Positions 31,715 to 43,483 of a stretch of 64,000 nucleotides of DNA are shown one piece after another (the stretch's first letter is position 1; each line of letters opens with the position of its first letter). The notes below the pieces were generated by a model. It was not told the DNA's origin. It ran no database searches and saw nothing but the letters and a program-made list of their open reading frames with translations. Made by a program: the position numbers and the translations under genes. This DNA is from Ulva prolifera (taxonomy: Eukaryota > Chlorophyta > Ulvophyceae > Ulvales > Ulvaceae): NCBI GenBank assembly GCA_023078555.1, contig CM041204.1, positions 3,564,430 through 3,628,429 of the forward strand, in the 5' to 3' direction.

Positions 31715-33100
31715 TTGAACGGCGCTGTTGATGATTCCGATGGTGGTGGCGGTGGTGGTGTGATGTTGTTGTCGGCACCGCCGTGCGTCTTTGCGCTGCT
31801 TGGGAGCCTGCGGGCGGCGCCGGCGGCTGCCGTCGCTGCGCAGGTGCCGGGGTCCCCCCGGAAGTACGGCGACGCAGATGAGGTAACCCCGGCAAAGTAA
31901 GGTCTGCCGGCGCAGTTGGACGGCACATTTCTGCGGGACGAGGAGCTGCCGGAGGGGTGCCTCGAGGGCGCATGCATGCAGCACCTCGCGCTGACGGCGG
32001 CGTCGACGTTCCGGGTCTGGATGAGTGCGGCCAAGGCGAGCATGATCGTCCTCGCGCGGGACGGCCCTGATGCGCTGCCGAGGGCCCTGCCGCTGGATGA
32101 TCCGCTCGGGGGGGAGGAGAACCCTGGCGTCAGCATGATGGAGCTCGCACAGCGGCTGCGGCGGACCGACCGCATCGGGTGGTGGAAGTCGGCGAAGTTC
32201 GGCGACAGCGACTTTTCGGCGCGGTGGCCCTTTCACGATGAGAACGAGATCATCACGAACTTTGGCAATACGACGCAGCGGCCGCTGCCAATGCGCGGCG
32301 GGGGGGTTGCTGCATGTCGCAGTAAGGTTTGTGGACCTCGGCGCGTTCGCGGAGACCGCGATCATGCAGGGGGCCGCGCTGGCGGGGCTGCGGTGGGTCG
32401 GGTTCGCTGCATCGGCGCACGCGGTCGGGAAAGACCCGGGTCGTGCTGTGCATGCTGCGGCGGGGGGCGGCAGACGACAGCATCGTGCATGTGCGGCACC
32501 CACTGCTGTCTCAGGGGTGGTGTCCCTGTGCAATCTTCAGCGGCACTTGCGTCGGTGGAGATGCTTCCGGGGTGCTGCGCTGTGCGTGCCGGGACTCCAT
32601 CTGCCGGCCTAATCCATCCATGTACCTAAACCTGCATGCGACGACTATGTCCCGTCCGTGGTGGCAGCTGCCTCACTGTTCCGAGAACGAGTGGTATCGG
32701 CAATGCTGGACGTTGGCGATTGCATGAGGCTCATGCATGTGTGCAGGTGTGGTACTCTGCCGCGTGGACGACCGCAACGCAAGCGCACTTCCGCACCGCC
32801 GTCGCCGAACTCCTGCAGGAGAGCGCGTACAAGGCCGAGGTGCGGGTGTGGCTGGAGGCGTGGCTCACATCGGCGGTGCCGCTGCGCGACGCGCGATGCG
32901 AGTGGCGCCATCGCCAGGCCCGGGACAACCCTGAGGCTCTGCAGCTGACGCTCGAGACGGACTGGAGGGCCGTGACGCGGTACCGCCTGGCCGGGGAGGT
33001 CCGAGGGGGCACCCTCGGGAGCGCGGTGCTGTTCGCGCGCCCGAGGGCGCCAAGCCGGCGGCCGGAGTACACGACTCCAGGGCACTTTTGGCTCATCGAG
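31715..33100 (+). pseudogene. Broken, 3'-truncated spliced gene of unknown function
   Basis: Coding-like blocks in order: FLRDEELPEGCLEGACMQHL, FSARWPFHDENEIITNFGNT, VRFVDLGAFAETAIMQGAAL, VGKTRVVLCMLRRGAADDS, then (after an intron 32491-32746) VWYSAAWTTATQAHFRTAV and a long charged block to 33100. The blocks lie in three frames. A shift falls at the G run 32301-32307 and another near 32433 (GGGAAAGACCC), and an in-frame TAA lies at 31898-31900 unless a 33-bp GT-AG intron removes it. The exon at 32747-33100 ends at a donor (GAG|GTGGGT), and 168 bp later the sequence becomes segment b2, so the gene lost its 3' end at the rearrangement. I do not recognise the family with confidence. Confidence 0.55.
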
Positions 33101-33845
33101 GTGGGTGAGAATAATGCATTCACTTCAGGTTGCACAGTGGTGGTGGCTGGAGGAACTCTGGCGACTTTGTGGCAGTGTCCGAGTCTGACAAAGACACATG
33201 GCCCGCGTACACCGACATACGCGGACGTATCCGCGCATGGCTCGCGGTCGGCAAGCAGGGAAGATATAGGTCTGTCTGGACGCTGAGCGTCCTGGACCAT
33301 CGGGCGGGCGGGCAGCTCCAACTCGCAGGCCCATTCCATGGCCCGGCAAGGCGCGCCGCAGAGGCTTGGAAACACTGCGGCGTCTGGCCGAGGACGAGAA
33401 GCACATCGGCAGCATGCGCAGCAGTGGCCACGCCTTGAAACGCTTGCCGCAGCCCGCGGCAGTAGGCCTGTGTCGTCCGTCCAAGTATCTAGTCCGTCCC
33501 CGCAATCGCCCTGCAAATCATGTGGCAATTGACATGATCGGTCGCAGCGTGGCAGATGCATGTCCAGGACCACTCGTTCGAGGTCGTTCCAGTAGTCATC
33601 GCCCGACTGGCTCGAGATGTCGGCGGGCCACGCGTGACCAACGCACCCGCTTTGGTAACAGGACTGCCGCATGCAAACCCGCTTGGCAAACCCGCTTGGC
33701 GCAGGCGGAGAACGACGCGGGTACTACACGAGAGCGGCGCGCTACAGCCCCACGGCACTGAGGCGTGCCTGTGGCATCGAGCAGGGGAGCCTCAGTTGTG
33801 ACAAGGTGATACAGGGAGCACACCTCGAGTGCCCTACTGGTAGGC

Positions 33846-34331
33846 TTGTGTGGGTGGCAGCGATCGAAGGAAGCGGGCCACCGGAATTTGTGGGGGATGT
33901 TGTCGGCTCTTGATTCCCTGCTGTCGCACATGCACACAGCTCAACACAGGTCATTGAGACAGGCTGCGGTGGCGACCCTGTCGGGTTCACTTCATGCAGC
34001 ACGAACTGCATGCAGCTTCAGTCATAGCATTTGTGCAGAGAAGGTTTTTTCAGCTTGGAGACAGCAGACACCCCCGACCACCTGTGGAAGATCACTCAAG
34101 CTGGCCTGCGAGGGCTCCCTTCACGGAGCCATTGACCGTGCCTCTCACGTCCATGGGCTCCCGGGATCGACAGTGGGGACGCCACTTGAGCACCTGTTCC
34201 AACTGTTCCACGAACACCTGTGTTCAGCTGCGGCTGCTGAGCCAGTCCGATTGAGAGGTCAAGACAAACCGTCCCAGGCTCACAGGACACGCCAGCGGGC
34301 GAGGCAAGTGATTCGAAGCTCGGCACACTGA
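33846..34331 (+). CDS. Conserved hypothetical frame in b2
   Basis: This is the same frame as 17514-17966, but its first codons come from the fused sequence created by the 245-bp deletion. No family recognised. Confidence 0.22.
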   Translation: MCGWQRSKEAGHRNLWGMLSALDSLLSHMHTAQHRSLRQAAVATLSGSLHAARTACSFSHSICAEKVFSAWRQQTPPTTCGRSLKLACEGSLHGAIDRASHVHGLPGSTVGTPLEHLFQLFHEHLCSAAAAEPVRLRGQDKPSQAHRTRQRARQVIRSSAH

Positions 34332-35961
34332 CCAGGACGTCTTGATTGCTCCACAGCGTGCGCCAGAGCCTGGAGCACGCTATGGAGCACTCTGTGGGGA
34401 CTCTGGCAGCAACGACAGCCGAGAGTCTGCGAAGCCTTGGAAGCCGTCAAATGTGGTATACATGCAGTGCATCCGAGCCTCGGAACACAATCTAATCGGC
34501 ATCTACATGCACCGCTCTGCGTGGTGCATCACCCTATGTATGGCTCGTGCTGCTCACTGACGAACGTGCTGAGAGACGCAGTCCGCGGCTCAATCTCACT
34601 CTCCTGCGCTGCGACCTGATGCGAGAGACAAAAGCATAGCGACACCCATGTCCTGGCTGTGTCGTGTATCCGGGAGCCGTGCCATGTATGCGCTTCGTCG
34701 GACAGCAGGGCTGTGTCGGCATACCGGAGCGACTCCGAGACGGCAGCAAGGAAACATATGCCTACGTGCTATTCGATGTCTGATCAATCGATCCGAAAGG
34801 CTGCATGCGAGCGTGAGGCGCAGCGATCTGCACATACGCACCTGTCGAAGCAGGTATCCACGTGAGCAGAGTGCATGAGCTCAGTATCCAGGCCACCCAA
34901 GCCACTGGCACTGCTGCGTGGCCTTGAGAAAGTGAGCAAGCCATGCGCGACATTGCAGCACGTTGCTGCTTCCCGAATCACATAAAGCGCACGTCGTGAG
35001 CATGTGAGGCACAGGTGGAATAATTCGTGGCCGAGGTAGCGGGGAGACTGCTCGAGGCCAGTCCCTTTTGATCTGGGGAGGACTCTGCTGCTGTTCACCA
35101 ACGCCGTCGTGAAGCTTGCAGACTGCACTTGAATCAGGTTTGCAGCCGTCATTATGAGTGCAGGGTATGTGTGCTGTGGGCTTCCCGTTGACGTTGCAGA
35201 GAAGTACTGTCTCGATGGCAGGCTCGCCTCCCGCATCCGCTTGGCCTTGCTTGTTTACGAGCGGCGATTTCTGCAGGGCTTCGATAGCATACATTTCCAG
35301 CTGTCTCAGGGGTGTGGAAGTCACACGCTGGGCGCTGCAGATGGACGCTGTCTGGAGCGTTGCAGCGACGGAGGTCTGTAGCCCAGGCGCACGATGGCTA
35401 TCAACTGTCTGAGCGCTGTCAAGGCTACCATTGGACAGGCGAGGGCGTTGGAAGTTGTCTGAAGGATCTTGGTTGACCCTGGGCCTGGTGCGAATCCCGA
35501 TACCAACGCAGAGACCGGCTTGGAGCAGCGATGGTAACAGAGCAGCCGCGTATCTGCTGCTGAATGGAAGATGGTAACACACACACACACATTGGTGTAA
35601 TTGGGCTGCTTGTGGTGCTGCAGCGCCTCGACGGTGCAGGCCGCAGGGCGTTGTTGACCACTTGCCAACTCTGCCAGGTACAGCCCCGGAAAATAGGTGA
35701 TATCTGGGGTCGCAGCCCTGGACGCACTGCAGATGCAGCGCTCCACTCCCGAATCCTGGACCAGCCCTCTGGCAGCAGATGCACAACGCTGCCAAGTCGT
35801 GTGGTGCATTTGACTGGATGTTAGTTTGGACTGAGATGTGTATTGTGGCTTGTCGTGGCGTGGACAGCTATGGATCCGAGCCATGGACATGCATGCCTTC
35901 AATGTACACGTGGCAGGCACTGTGGAATCAGGGCCCGAGAGGCCTGGTACTCTGAGGACGA

Positions 35962-36426
35962 TTGGCACATGCATGCAGGAGGTGCCAAAGGACGCCTGCG
36001 ATGTGTGATGGCCCAGCTGCCACCGGAAGCATGCCACACAGCAACACCCCCTCAACCGTCCATCAATCCTCCCCAGGCATCACCGCTGCTTCAGCCACCA
36101 CCAGTCCCTCAGCCACCACCGCCTGCCCTCGGCCACCCACGATCATCTGGACCCCCCCCGAAGATGCTGGAGGCTGGCCCAAACCGCTGCTCGCTCTGGC
36201 GCCAGCGACCAAGGGTGGCACGGTGTCTCGCAGGAGCAGCTCTATCTCAGATGTCCCGGACTATCTGAAGCCACAGGCAGGCGACAACGCAGAGGACATC
36301 GATGACTTGGGGTTTTATTTGGAGCAGGACGTGGAAACGGGGGTGACACCGCACGCGGCAGCAGGTGCGCCGCAGTCCTCAAAGCAGCAGAAGTTGCAGA
36401 GTGTCTCACAAACTGCCCGCATCTGA
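35962..36426 (+). CDS. Candidate upstream exon of the exonuclease gene (b2)
   Basis: Same frame as 19599-20063, differing by a few substitutions, including Glu to Asp in EDIDDLG. Splicing to the exonuclease frame is unproved. Confidence 0.27.
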   Translation: MAHACRRCQRTPAMCDGPAATGSMPHSNTPSTVHQSSPGITAASATTSPSATTACPRPPTIIWTPPEDAGGWPKPLLALAPATKGGTVSRRSSSISDVPDYLKPQAGDNAEDIDDLGFYLEQDVETGVTPHAAAGAPQSSKQQKLQSVSQTARI

Positions 36427-36569
36427 GCTGCGCATGCTTGCAGGGCCTGATTGCAGCATCTTCCGCTTGGCCGAGCTCAGGATTCCCCCGACCACGAAAG
36501 CGTGCGCCCCCACCCTGTTCCCATCGCACAGATCGGCTGTAAACACATGCTGCAAGCGCTCGCCGCTGA

Positions 36570-37631
36570 CGCCCAAAAGACGCATGCAGGGCATTCTCGT
36601 ACAAGAGGAGCTTGCTCCGCGACATCCAAAAGCGCGCAATGCGTGCGCATCGCACCGCGCGAAACGGCCAGCGAGGGCAGAGCCCGGTCATCCCGTACCG
36701 GCGCTACACAGGGTACATCGTCGTGCCCAGATTCGAGGCGCATGCCGCCCGGATGATAGCGCTGATACGGCAGTGGGGGCGCAAGCATCGCACATGCATC
36801 CTCGGAGTGGACGTCGAGTTTGGGCGGCCGCAGCCCGGCCGGCCTGACCCCGCCGCAGTGGTGCAGTTCGCGCTAGATGAGTTTGTCGTGATCATCCCCC
36901 TAGTGGTCCTCACCCGGCCTGCAAAGGGTGAGCCAATCCGGCAGCGCGCCCTCACGGTGCGGCCCCCACCCCCACTGTGGCCTGCAACGCTCACCGCTGC
37001 CTGCTGCGTCTGCGGTGCTAGCTGCGCCCAAGGTCTGCGCACTCCCGGTGAGCTGATGGGTGATACGTGGGGGCTGCTGCAGCTTCTGGCGGAGCTTCTC
37101 GCCGACGAGAACATCCTCAAGTGCGGCGTCGGCATCCGGAAGGACATGATCGGCCTGTGGCAGTTCTTTGCCTCGCTCGGCCTCGAGTTTGATGCCCGGT
37201 GTGACCCCAGCTGCTGCCTTGCCTGCGTCACCGCGTCACGAGGCTGGCGGCCCTAATGGACCCCGTGGCCACACCCCCCCCCCCCCCCCCCCCCCCCGCG
37301 TGGTCGCTGTATGAGACCGCCGCAGCCTGTATGCAGCGGCCTCGTTGATCTGGGCCGCGGGGAGTACGGAGCCAGCTTGCAAGCCCTGTCAGCTTGGCAC
37401 CTCGGGTACACCATCGCCAAGGCCCGACGCCCACAGACCAGCTGGACACGGCTGCCTTACAGCACCAGCCAGATTGGATACGCGGCAGATGATGCATGGG
37501 CGTCGCTGGAGCTGGGGCGGGCTTGGCAGGTACTGAACGCGCCCGGCCGCTTGATCGGCCGCATCGGCGACAGCCGGCCACGCCAGGCGCGCCGCACAGA
37601 TGCCTCCAGCTGCTACGGCGGCACCGGGTAG
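36570..37631 (+). pseudogene. Exonuclease pseudogene in b2
   Basis: The N-terminal part with the DVEF and RKDM motifs is open to a TAA near 37256. A 24-base C run then separates it from the C-terminal part with YAADDAW (37311-37631). The break is the same as in b' but with a longer C run. Confidence 0.8.
37274..37297. repeat. Poly-C tract (24 C)
   Basis: Twenty-four consecutive C at the site of the 12-C tract of b'. Length could be affected by sequencing error. Confidence 0.9.
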
Positions 37632-38247
37632 GCCCGTGTACAGCCGACTCACGACGGCAGCGGCCAGTGAGCGCCCGTCGCTCAGCAGTGTTGGGTTGGC
37701 GGGCCCGATCACATGGGACCATTCCAACTTTATGGCTCTGGTTTCTGGATCGTAGCCCTGAAAACTCTGCAGGGCGACCCATCCCTGCTGGAGAGGCTGA
37801 GCATTCCCCGCGCCGCGTGTGGCGCAACCCTGCAAGGGCGAGGTTGGCTGCAAGCTCTTGGTTGTGCGATCTGTGGTGGTCAACGCGCGAGGCGTCATGG
37901 GCGTGAGTACGTGTGGCACCTGGTGGCAGTACCTGGAAGCCCAAATGATAGTCAGTGCATGCCAACAGGGCTGGCTGTGGTTCTCTCTCTGTTAATAGCG
38001 GCCGCTTACATGAACCATGCACAATGTGTCGGAGCTCGGGTGCCCTTGAATCCACAATGCCATGACGATCGCTGACCCTGCAGCGGGGTGACCACAGTAC
38101 CCAACACAGCTTCCAAAGCGTCTGCCCTGTGCAAGGCGCCCACATGGATGCCGCACAGCAGTATGTCTGCAGAATCCAGTTGTCCAGTGTGCTTCGTGCT
38201 CGACGTGCCCTGACGTCCCGCCCACCCCTTCAGCCAGGACGACGAGT

Positions 38248-38868
38248 ATGCAGCCCAGAGAGTGCCGACCAGATGCAGCTGTCGTCCATGCTATTCACAG
38301 GATCAGGCCCCACTTGTGCACTCCAGATCGATCCACACTCGACAGATACACAAGTGCCAGCATGAACGTGTGGGACAGGCAGTGCAGCCTCGACATCTGC
38401 AGCCCACATCCAGCACCAGCGTTCGTCATCATGGGAGCAAGTGGCGGTCCTTGCAGGTTGACGTTGGAGCTGCTCAGCTCAGTTTGCAGCGGATTGTGCA
38501 TGTGGGGCGATGAGACCGAGCACGGCACAACCCAAGACAGGAGCGCAGACAACCGTACAGGCACTGCTGCCAATTCTGACAGCGAGTCAAGCCGTGGAGC
38601 AGGTGCAGGGCATGCAGATGCTGCTGCAGTGCAGAGCATGCTCCAATTCGGGCACGGACCACGAGTGCCCGGAGCAACACGGCATTGTCGCGACGGACCA
38701 CACAATAATACCCAAGCTTACTGGCCTGCTACAGTCATGCTCGACGTCTTGCGTAGAGGACACGACGCGGCAAATTCGCTCAACGCTTGCGTGTCCGCCT
38801 GGCATCAGAACCTATGCATGAATGCGCCAGCAGCAGTGTGTACTCTTCACTCGAACGAAAGCATCTAG
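38248..38868 (+). CDS. Conserved hypothetical frame in b2
   Basis: This is the same frame as 21900-22520, with a few substitutions. No family recognised. Confidence 0.22.
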   Translation: MQPRECRPDAAVVHAIHRIRPHLCTPDRSTLDRYTSASMNVWDRQCSLDICSPHPAPAFVIMGASGGPCRLTLELLSSVCSGLCMWGDETEHGTTQDRSADNRTGTAANSDSESSRGAGAGHADAAAVQSMLQFGHGPRVPGATRHCRDGPHNNTQAYWPATVMLDVLRRGHDAANSLNACVSAWHQNLCMNAPAAVCTLHSNESI

Positions 38869-39904
38869 ACTCTACAGGTGTATAGAGTGTAGGTACTGTT
38901 GGCCGACTGTGGTAATACAAATCGTGTTCTTGTGTCACGAAGGCCGCAACATCTTCAGGCACACCGAGTCCTCCCAGTGGATTGGCGCCGCGGGACGTAC
39001 AACCGTACGCGGCGAACAAAGTTAAGAGATCGACACTGGCAGGCTCCTTGGGTGCCCCCCCTTTTTTGGTCCCTCACATGTTGCCATTAGTGCTAGCGAG
39101 TGCCGAGGTACGTGAGCACCTGTGAGGGCAAGGCGCGGTCACCACCACAGCAAGAACACAGAACGGATTTCATTAGTAAGCCTCTAGTCGAGGCCGAATC
39201 GAGATGCGCTGGAGCGCCGCTGCTAAGAGGCCGCTGGCCGGCGAGCAGTGAAACGGGCGACAGCAAGATGAACAGCCGCCAGTGCCACGAACGTGCTCAA
39301 ACTGAACCGATATGAGACATTGAAGTTTGCGGATTCAGAAGGTGAGAAGGACAGGCATGGCTGCATGGCCGTTGCCAGCGGGGTCGCGAGAAACACCTGG
39401 ATGCCCTGCGCAAGCCATAGAGCGTCGATAGCAGTGATGATCTACTCGACCATGGAGGTCAGCGACGGCCTGCTTGCGCTTTCAGGTCGCCTGACTGCTC
39501 GCGACCGCTGCGCTGCTGCGGGCTGCACGCGCAGCTGTCCGCGCGTCTCTGGTGGCGACTCTAGCTATTCAACACTCTATAGGTTTACCTACGGACACGC
39601 ACGACGCGTTTGCAACATGCTGCCAACAGAATCCATGCCGCCGATACAGACCACAGCGACGGTTCCGAATCAAAATGAAACACGATCGATGGCAAGGCGA
39701 CCGCGATCTGGCACCACACACGCACAAATTCACTCGAATACAGATCTTGCCGCAATGGAAGGCGCCTGCACAAGTATGCCCACTGCGTTTGTGCTGGGAT
39801 CGAAAGCATCGAAGCAGGTGGCTCGAGCGGTGGCTCTGGTCACCAAAGCCACCGTGGTCAGCGGCTGCCAAGTCAGCACATGTGTCATGCATATCAACCG
39901 CTGT

Positions 39905-42900
39905 ATGTAGTTACAAAGGACAGAGGCCGGGCAGCGAGCCGTTGCCAGGAATACACACGCAAATCCACACACGCAGTCATGGCACTAGGCCGGGCACGAG
40001 CATGCCGTACCACAGCTCGGCCGGTGATGCCAGCCAAAGATTGAAGCCCCGCACGGAGCACAAGAGCATTCCCCTTGCACAACGCCACACTCAACCGGCG
40101 CAGAGCATTCGTCACAAACAAAGCACGGTTCACCTTGCCACACCGAGACGCAAGCTCCGCCAGCCGATTCAAGTGATTCATGGCAGGCCGTCCCAATCGA
40201 CCATGCGTCTCATGCGACAACGGCACAAAACTATACGCATCAGGGTCGTACAAACGATAAGCAGTGCGTTTCTGTACGTCCCGCGTCTCCGCAGCACCCC
40301 CGTCCTCGCGGGCCGCACGGCCGCAATAGGAACCAGCACAGGGGTTCACAACCGACACATCTCCTATGCACAAAGGGTCACCCGGCGGCATAAACATGAT
40401 GTCCCCCAGTTTCTCCTGGGCCACTGCCCTGAACACCTGCGCCAGCGCCGTTGCCTGCGCGGCAGCGGCCTGCTCCCCAGGCCCCGCCGGATCCTGGCCA
40501 CCAGGCGCCGCTGCCGCCGCCAGGGCCGCAGCCTGCGCTGCGTCTGGCGCGTGGCGCCCCGGCTGGGCGCTGTGTCCGGCATCGGCGTCGGCGGCCGGAG
40601 CAGTCACAGGTGCCGGCGCCGCGTCCGCACGCGCAACCGGCGGCGGCGGCGGGGCTGAAGGCATCGGCTCCGCGGGCAAGGTCGCCCCGCGCGAAGGGCC
40701 CGCGATCTGGGAGGCGGGCTGGGGCGGAGCAGGGGGCGGACACGGCTGGCCAGCCTGGATCTACCTCGGAGCGGCCGCGAGCCGCGCGCGGACGAACGGC
40801 GCTGTGCGCGGGATGCGCGTGGATGCGACACATGCGTGTGACCCGATCTCGCGCCATTGTTTTTCAACAATATTGTGGCGCAAAGTCCAGGTCCCCGCAT
40901 TTTGTGTGTGCAATTCATCGCGTGGTCGAAATCATGCGGCTGTATAAATGTGCCACATCCGCAGCGCAACCGACTGCATTGGGAGGGGCTGGGGACACGC
41001 CCAGGAGATACCTGATGCACAGCATGATCTCAATGTCGGTCATGTGCAGCGCCTGGGAGAGCGGCAGGGTGCTCAGCCAAAGGGTGGCTGCACGGCAAGC
41101 ACAGCTGCGAAGCCGTGCCAAGTTGCATGCAGCCTCGAGCGTGGTGTCATCATGGCTGCCAAGCAGAGCCGCCCGGCGGCGCAGGGCAACCACCTTGGTG
41201 ATACGCTGCTGCATACCAGGTAACACCTTGGCGATGGTGTCGCCGCTCGCCGGCCCGGGCAGCTCCGGATGGAGCTGCTGAGCGACGTTGAGGGCCTGCC
41301 AGGTTTCCTGCAAGTGTTGCCCGTGCGGCCTCCGGAACGGCTGCGTGCGCTCGGGGCCTCCTGCGAATGCCTTGTGGCTCACCGCAGCTGCAGCGAGGTA
41401 CGCTCCGTCCGCGACCTCCGGCGGCGTGGACATGACGCCCGGGCCTCCGAGGCGCGCTGGAAGGACGGCTTGTGCGGCCGCACGAGGGTCGTCCCGCGGG
41501 ACGCGCATGATTACATTCACCGCAGCCAGGACAGACGCCTCCGTCCGGCGCATGTGATCGGAAATGTGCGCCCACGGCACCGCCCTGGCGTAGTGCAGCA
41601 TACGGCGTTGGCAGGACATCTTGAGCAGCAAGAACTGGTCTTGTGCTTTCAGGGGCAGGCTCATCATCTTCTCGATGGTGGCGCACACCTTGTCGGCCGT
41701 CGCTTCCGCGTGCGCCGACTCGAACGCCGGGGTACCGATGGGCGTGCCGGTGATGGCGGTGCCCTCCGTGGCATGCGTAATGCCGAGCGCGGCCGCGACG
41801 GCGCCCGCATGCTGGGGGTCGCGCGAGTAGGCCGTGCACTTGTGCAGCTGGGGCTCCAGCCCGAGGGGCTCTGCTGCCGAGACCAGCGCACGGAATGCGG
41901 CGGCGGCGTCCACGCGCTGCCCGGCGATGGTGCAGTCGTCATGATACGCCATGAGGGCAGCCGTGACCTCCGTCTCGGGTGGCTGGTGCTGGGCCTGCAC
42001 TGCCTGGAGGGGGCCCTGGAGCGCCAGGGCGAAGAGCAGCGGGCTGATGGGGTCGCCTTGACGCACGCCGCGCTGCGACATGATCGCAGCGGTGCCGGGC
42101 GGTGCGCCGTCGATGTAGAGATTTGGGGGGAACCTGTAAAACATGGTGGCGAAGGGCAGCAGCGCAGGCTTGTGAGACGCAACGGCCTCCAAGATGGCTG
42201 CACGGGACATCATGTTGAATGCATTCTTCCAGTCAAGCTGCACAAGCACGACATCGTCCCACGCTTGCAGCTCGGCGCGCACAGCATGGCCCAGGTTCTG
42301 CGCGCCTCCTGGCACCCCGACCCCCACCTGCAGCGGCGCGAGGGAGGCACCTAGGCCACTGCACAGGGTCATGGCGCACAGGCTTACCAGGCGCTGCCAC
42401 GTCTCTGCAATGGCGATAGGCCGGACGCCTCCCGGGGGCTTCTCCTGCGGGAGGAGGCGGCAGTCCAGCAAGCGCAGGAAGGTGTGGCAGCCGGCCGGCG
42501 AGCTCGAGGCCGCGTTCACGAAGCGGTGAATCTCCGTGAACGCGGCCGTGGAGGCCGTGCCAGCAGCCCGGATGTGCTCATACGTCCACCCCGACAGGCC
42601 TGGGCCGCTGCCCTTCGGCAGCTTGTCGAGCAGGGCGAGGAGCGTCGCCTCGTCGATTTGCAGCGGGGGCGCGGGCTCGGCGGGCTGGGTGTCGGGAGGG
42701 AGCGCTTCTGCGGGATGCAGGTGCCGCAGCTCCTCATGCACTTCCGGGGTGTACCTGGCGATGGGCGGCGCCTCCACTTTCTCCGCGCCTTTGCGGACAT
42801 TACCGTCGCACAGTGACCTGTGGACGGAGCCCGCTAGGCGGCGATCCTGGTTCCGACGCATGCTGCGCTTCTGGCTCGGAGTCGGCTCCGCCAGCCTGGG

Positions 42901-43314
42901 CTCCTCGCCGTCCATGAACAGCGTGATGCATGTGCGAGCGCGGCGCGCCGTGCCGTCCCCTCCCTTCAGCGACAGAACCTTACCAGGGAAGTCGAGGAAG
43001 CGGCCCAGGGCCACTCGTGCTCCGTCGATGTTGGACGCGTCGCTGGCATCGTTGAAATCTCCGAGGAGCCCGGCCGTTGCGTCGCCGAAATCCTTATGGA
43101 CGCTGTCCGGGACCCTCGGGGAGGGCCTTGGCTAAGCGCTGTGGTGGGCGGCGGCGGGGGCTTCGGTGAAGTGGCGGGGTGGCTGATGGGGGTGCGACTG
43201 GGCGGGCTGGGCAGGCTGCGGCTGGGCGGGCTGCGGCTGGGCGGGCTGGGCTGGGGCGGGCTGTCGGGCTGGCTGTGCGGCGGCCAGCACGCAGTGACCT
43301 GACTTCAAGCTCCT
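39905..43314 (-). mobile_element. LINE c2, RLE type, 5'-truncated
   Basis: It matches c1 from the 3' end to GACTTCAAGCTCCT at 43314, where it stops, so the C2H2 finger is missing. The reverse-transcriptase frame is continuous over 40915-43014 (699 codons with LDWKNAFNMM, GVRQGDPISPLLF, AYHDDCTIAG). A one-base deletion near 40966 shifts the frame at the CCHC knuckle, and an extra T near 40900 shifts it again. The stop of the RLE frame is lost (TGAGTG became TGTGTG near 39968). Confidence 0.88.
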
Positions 43315-43483
43315 AGGTGCAGCGAGTCAGCAACATGACAGGCATACAATACAAGCACTTCACACACATATGCATGGGGGAAACGGGCGACGTGGAGTCC
43401 AAACCTCGCAGCACAATGCTCTGACACACCGACATATGCGGACCGCACCGGTACGCGTGCGGCAGACACACCAGTATGTATGT
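43315..43483. other. Linker between LINE c2 and LINE c2'
   Basis: It is present only here and at 57398-57566. It ends in CCAGTATGTATGTAG, a short TATG run where c2' begins. No gene seen. Confidence 0.6.

Larger units (their letters stand above)
33269..39904. repeat. Array segment b2 (left end missing, internal deletion)
   Basis: It begins at the GGTCTGTCTGGA stretch equivalent to about 16658 in b1 and ends at AACCGCTGT before LINE c2. About 245 bp corresponding to 17270-17518 of b1 are missing at 33875-33885. It shares poly-C and small-indel markers with b'. Confidence 0.9.

Noticed and set aside
31333-31731. Secreted protein of 132 codons
   Set aside because: Only the first 50 codons look like a signal peptide; the rest is Pro/Arg-rich and follows a good donor site, so the full frame is unlikely to be the product.
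39552-40658. Plus-strand frame of 368 codons across the b2/c2 junction
   Set aside because: It spans two unrelated segments and is antisense to the RLE domain, so it is a chance fusion frame. The same applies to 43370-44590 and 57453-58820.
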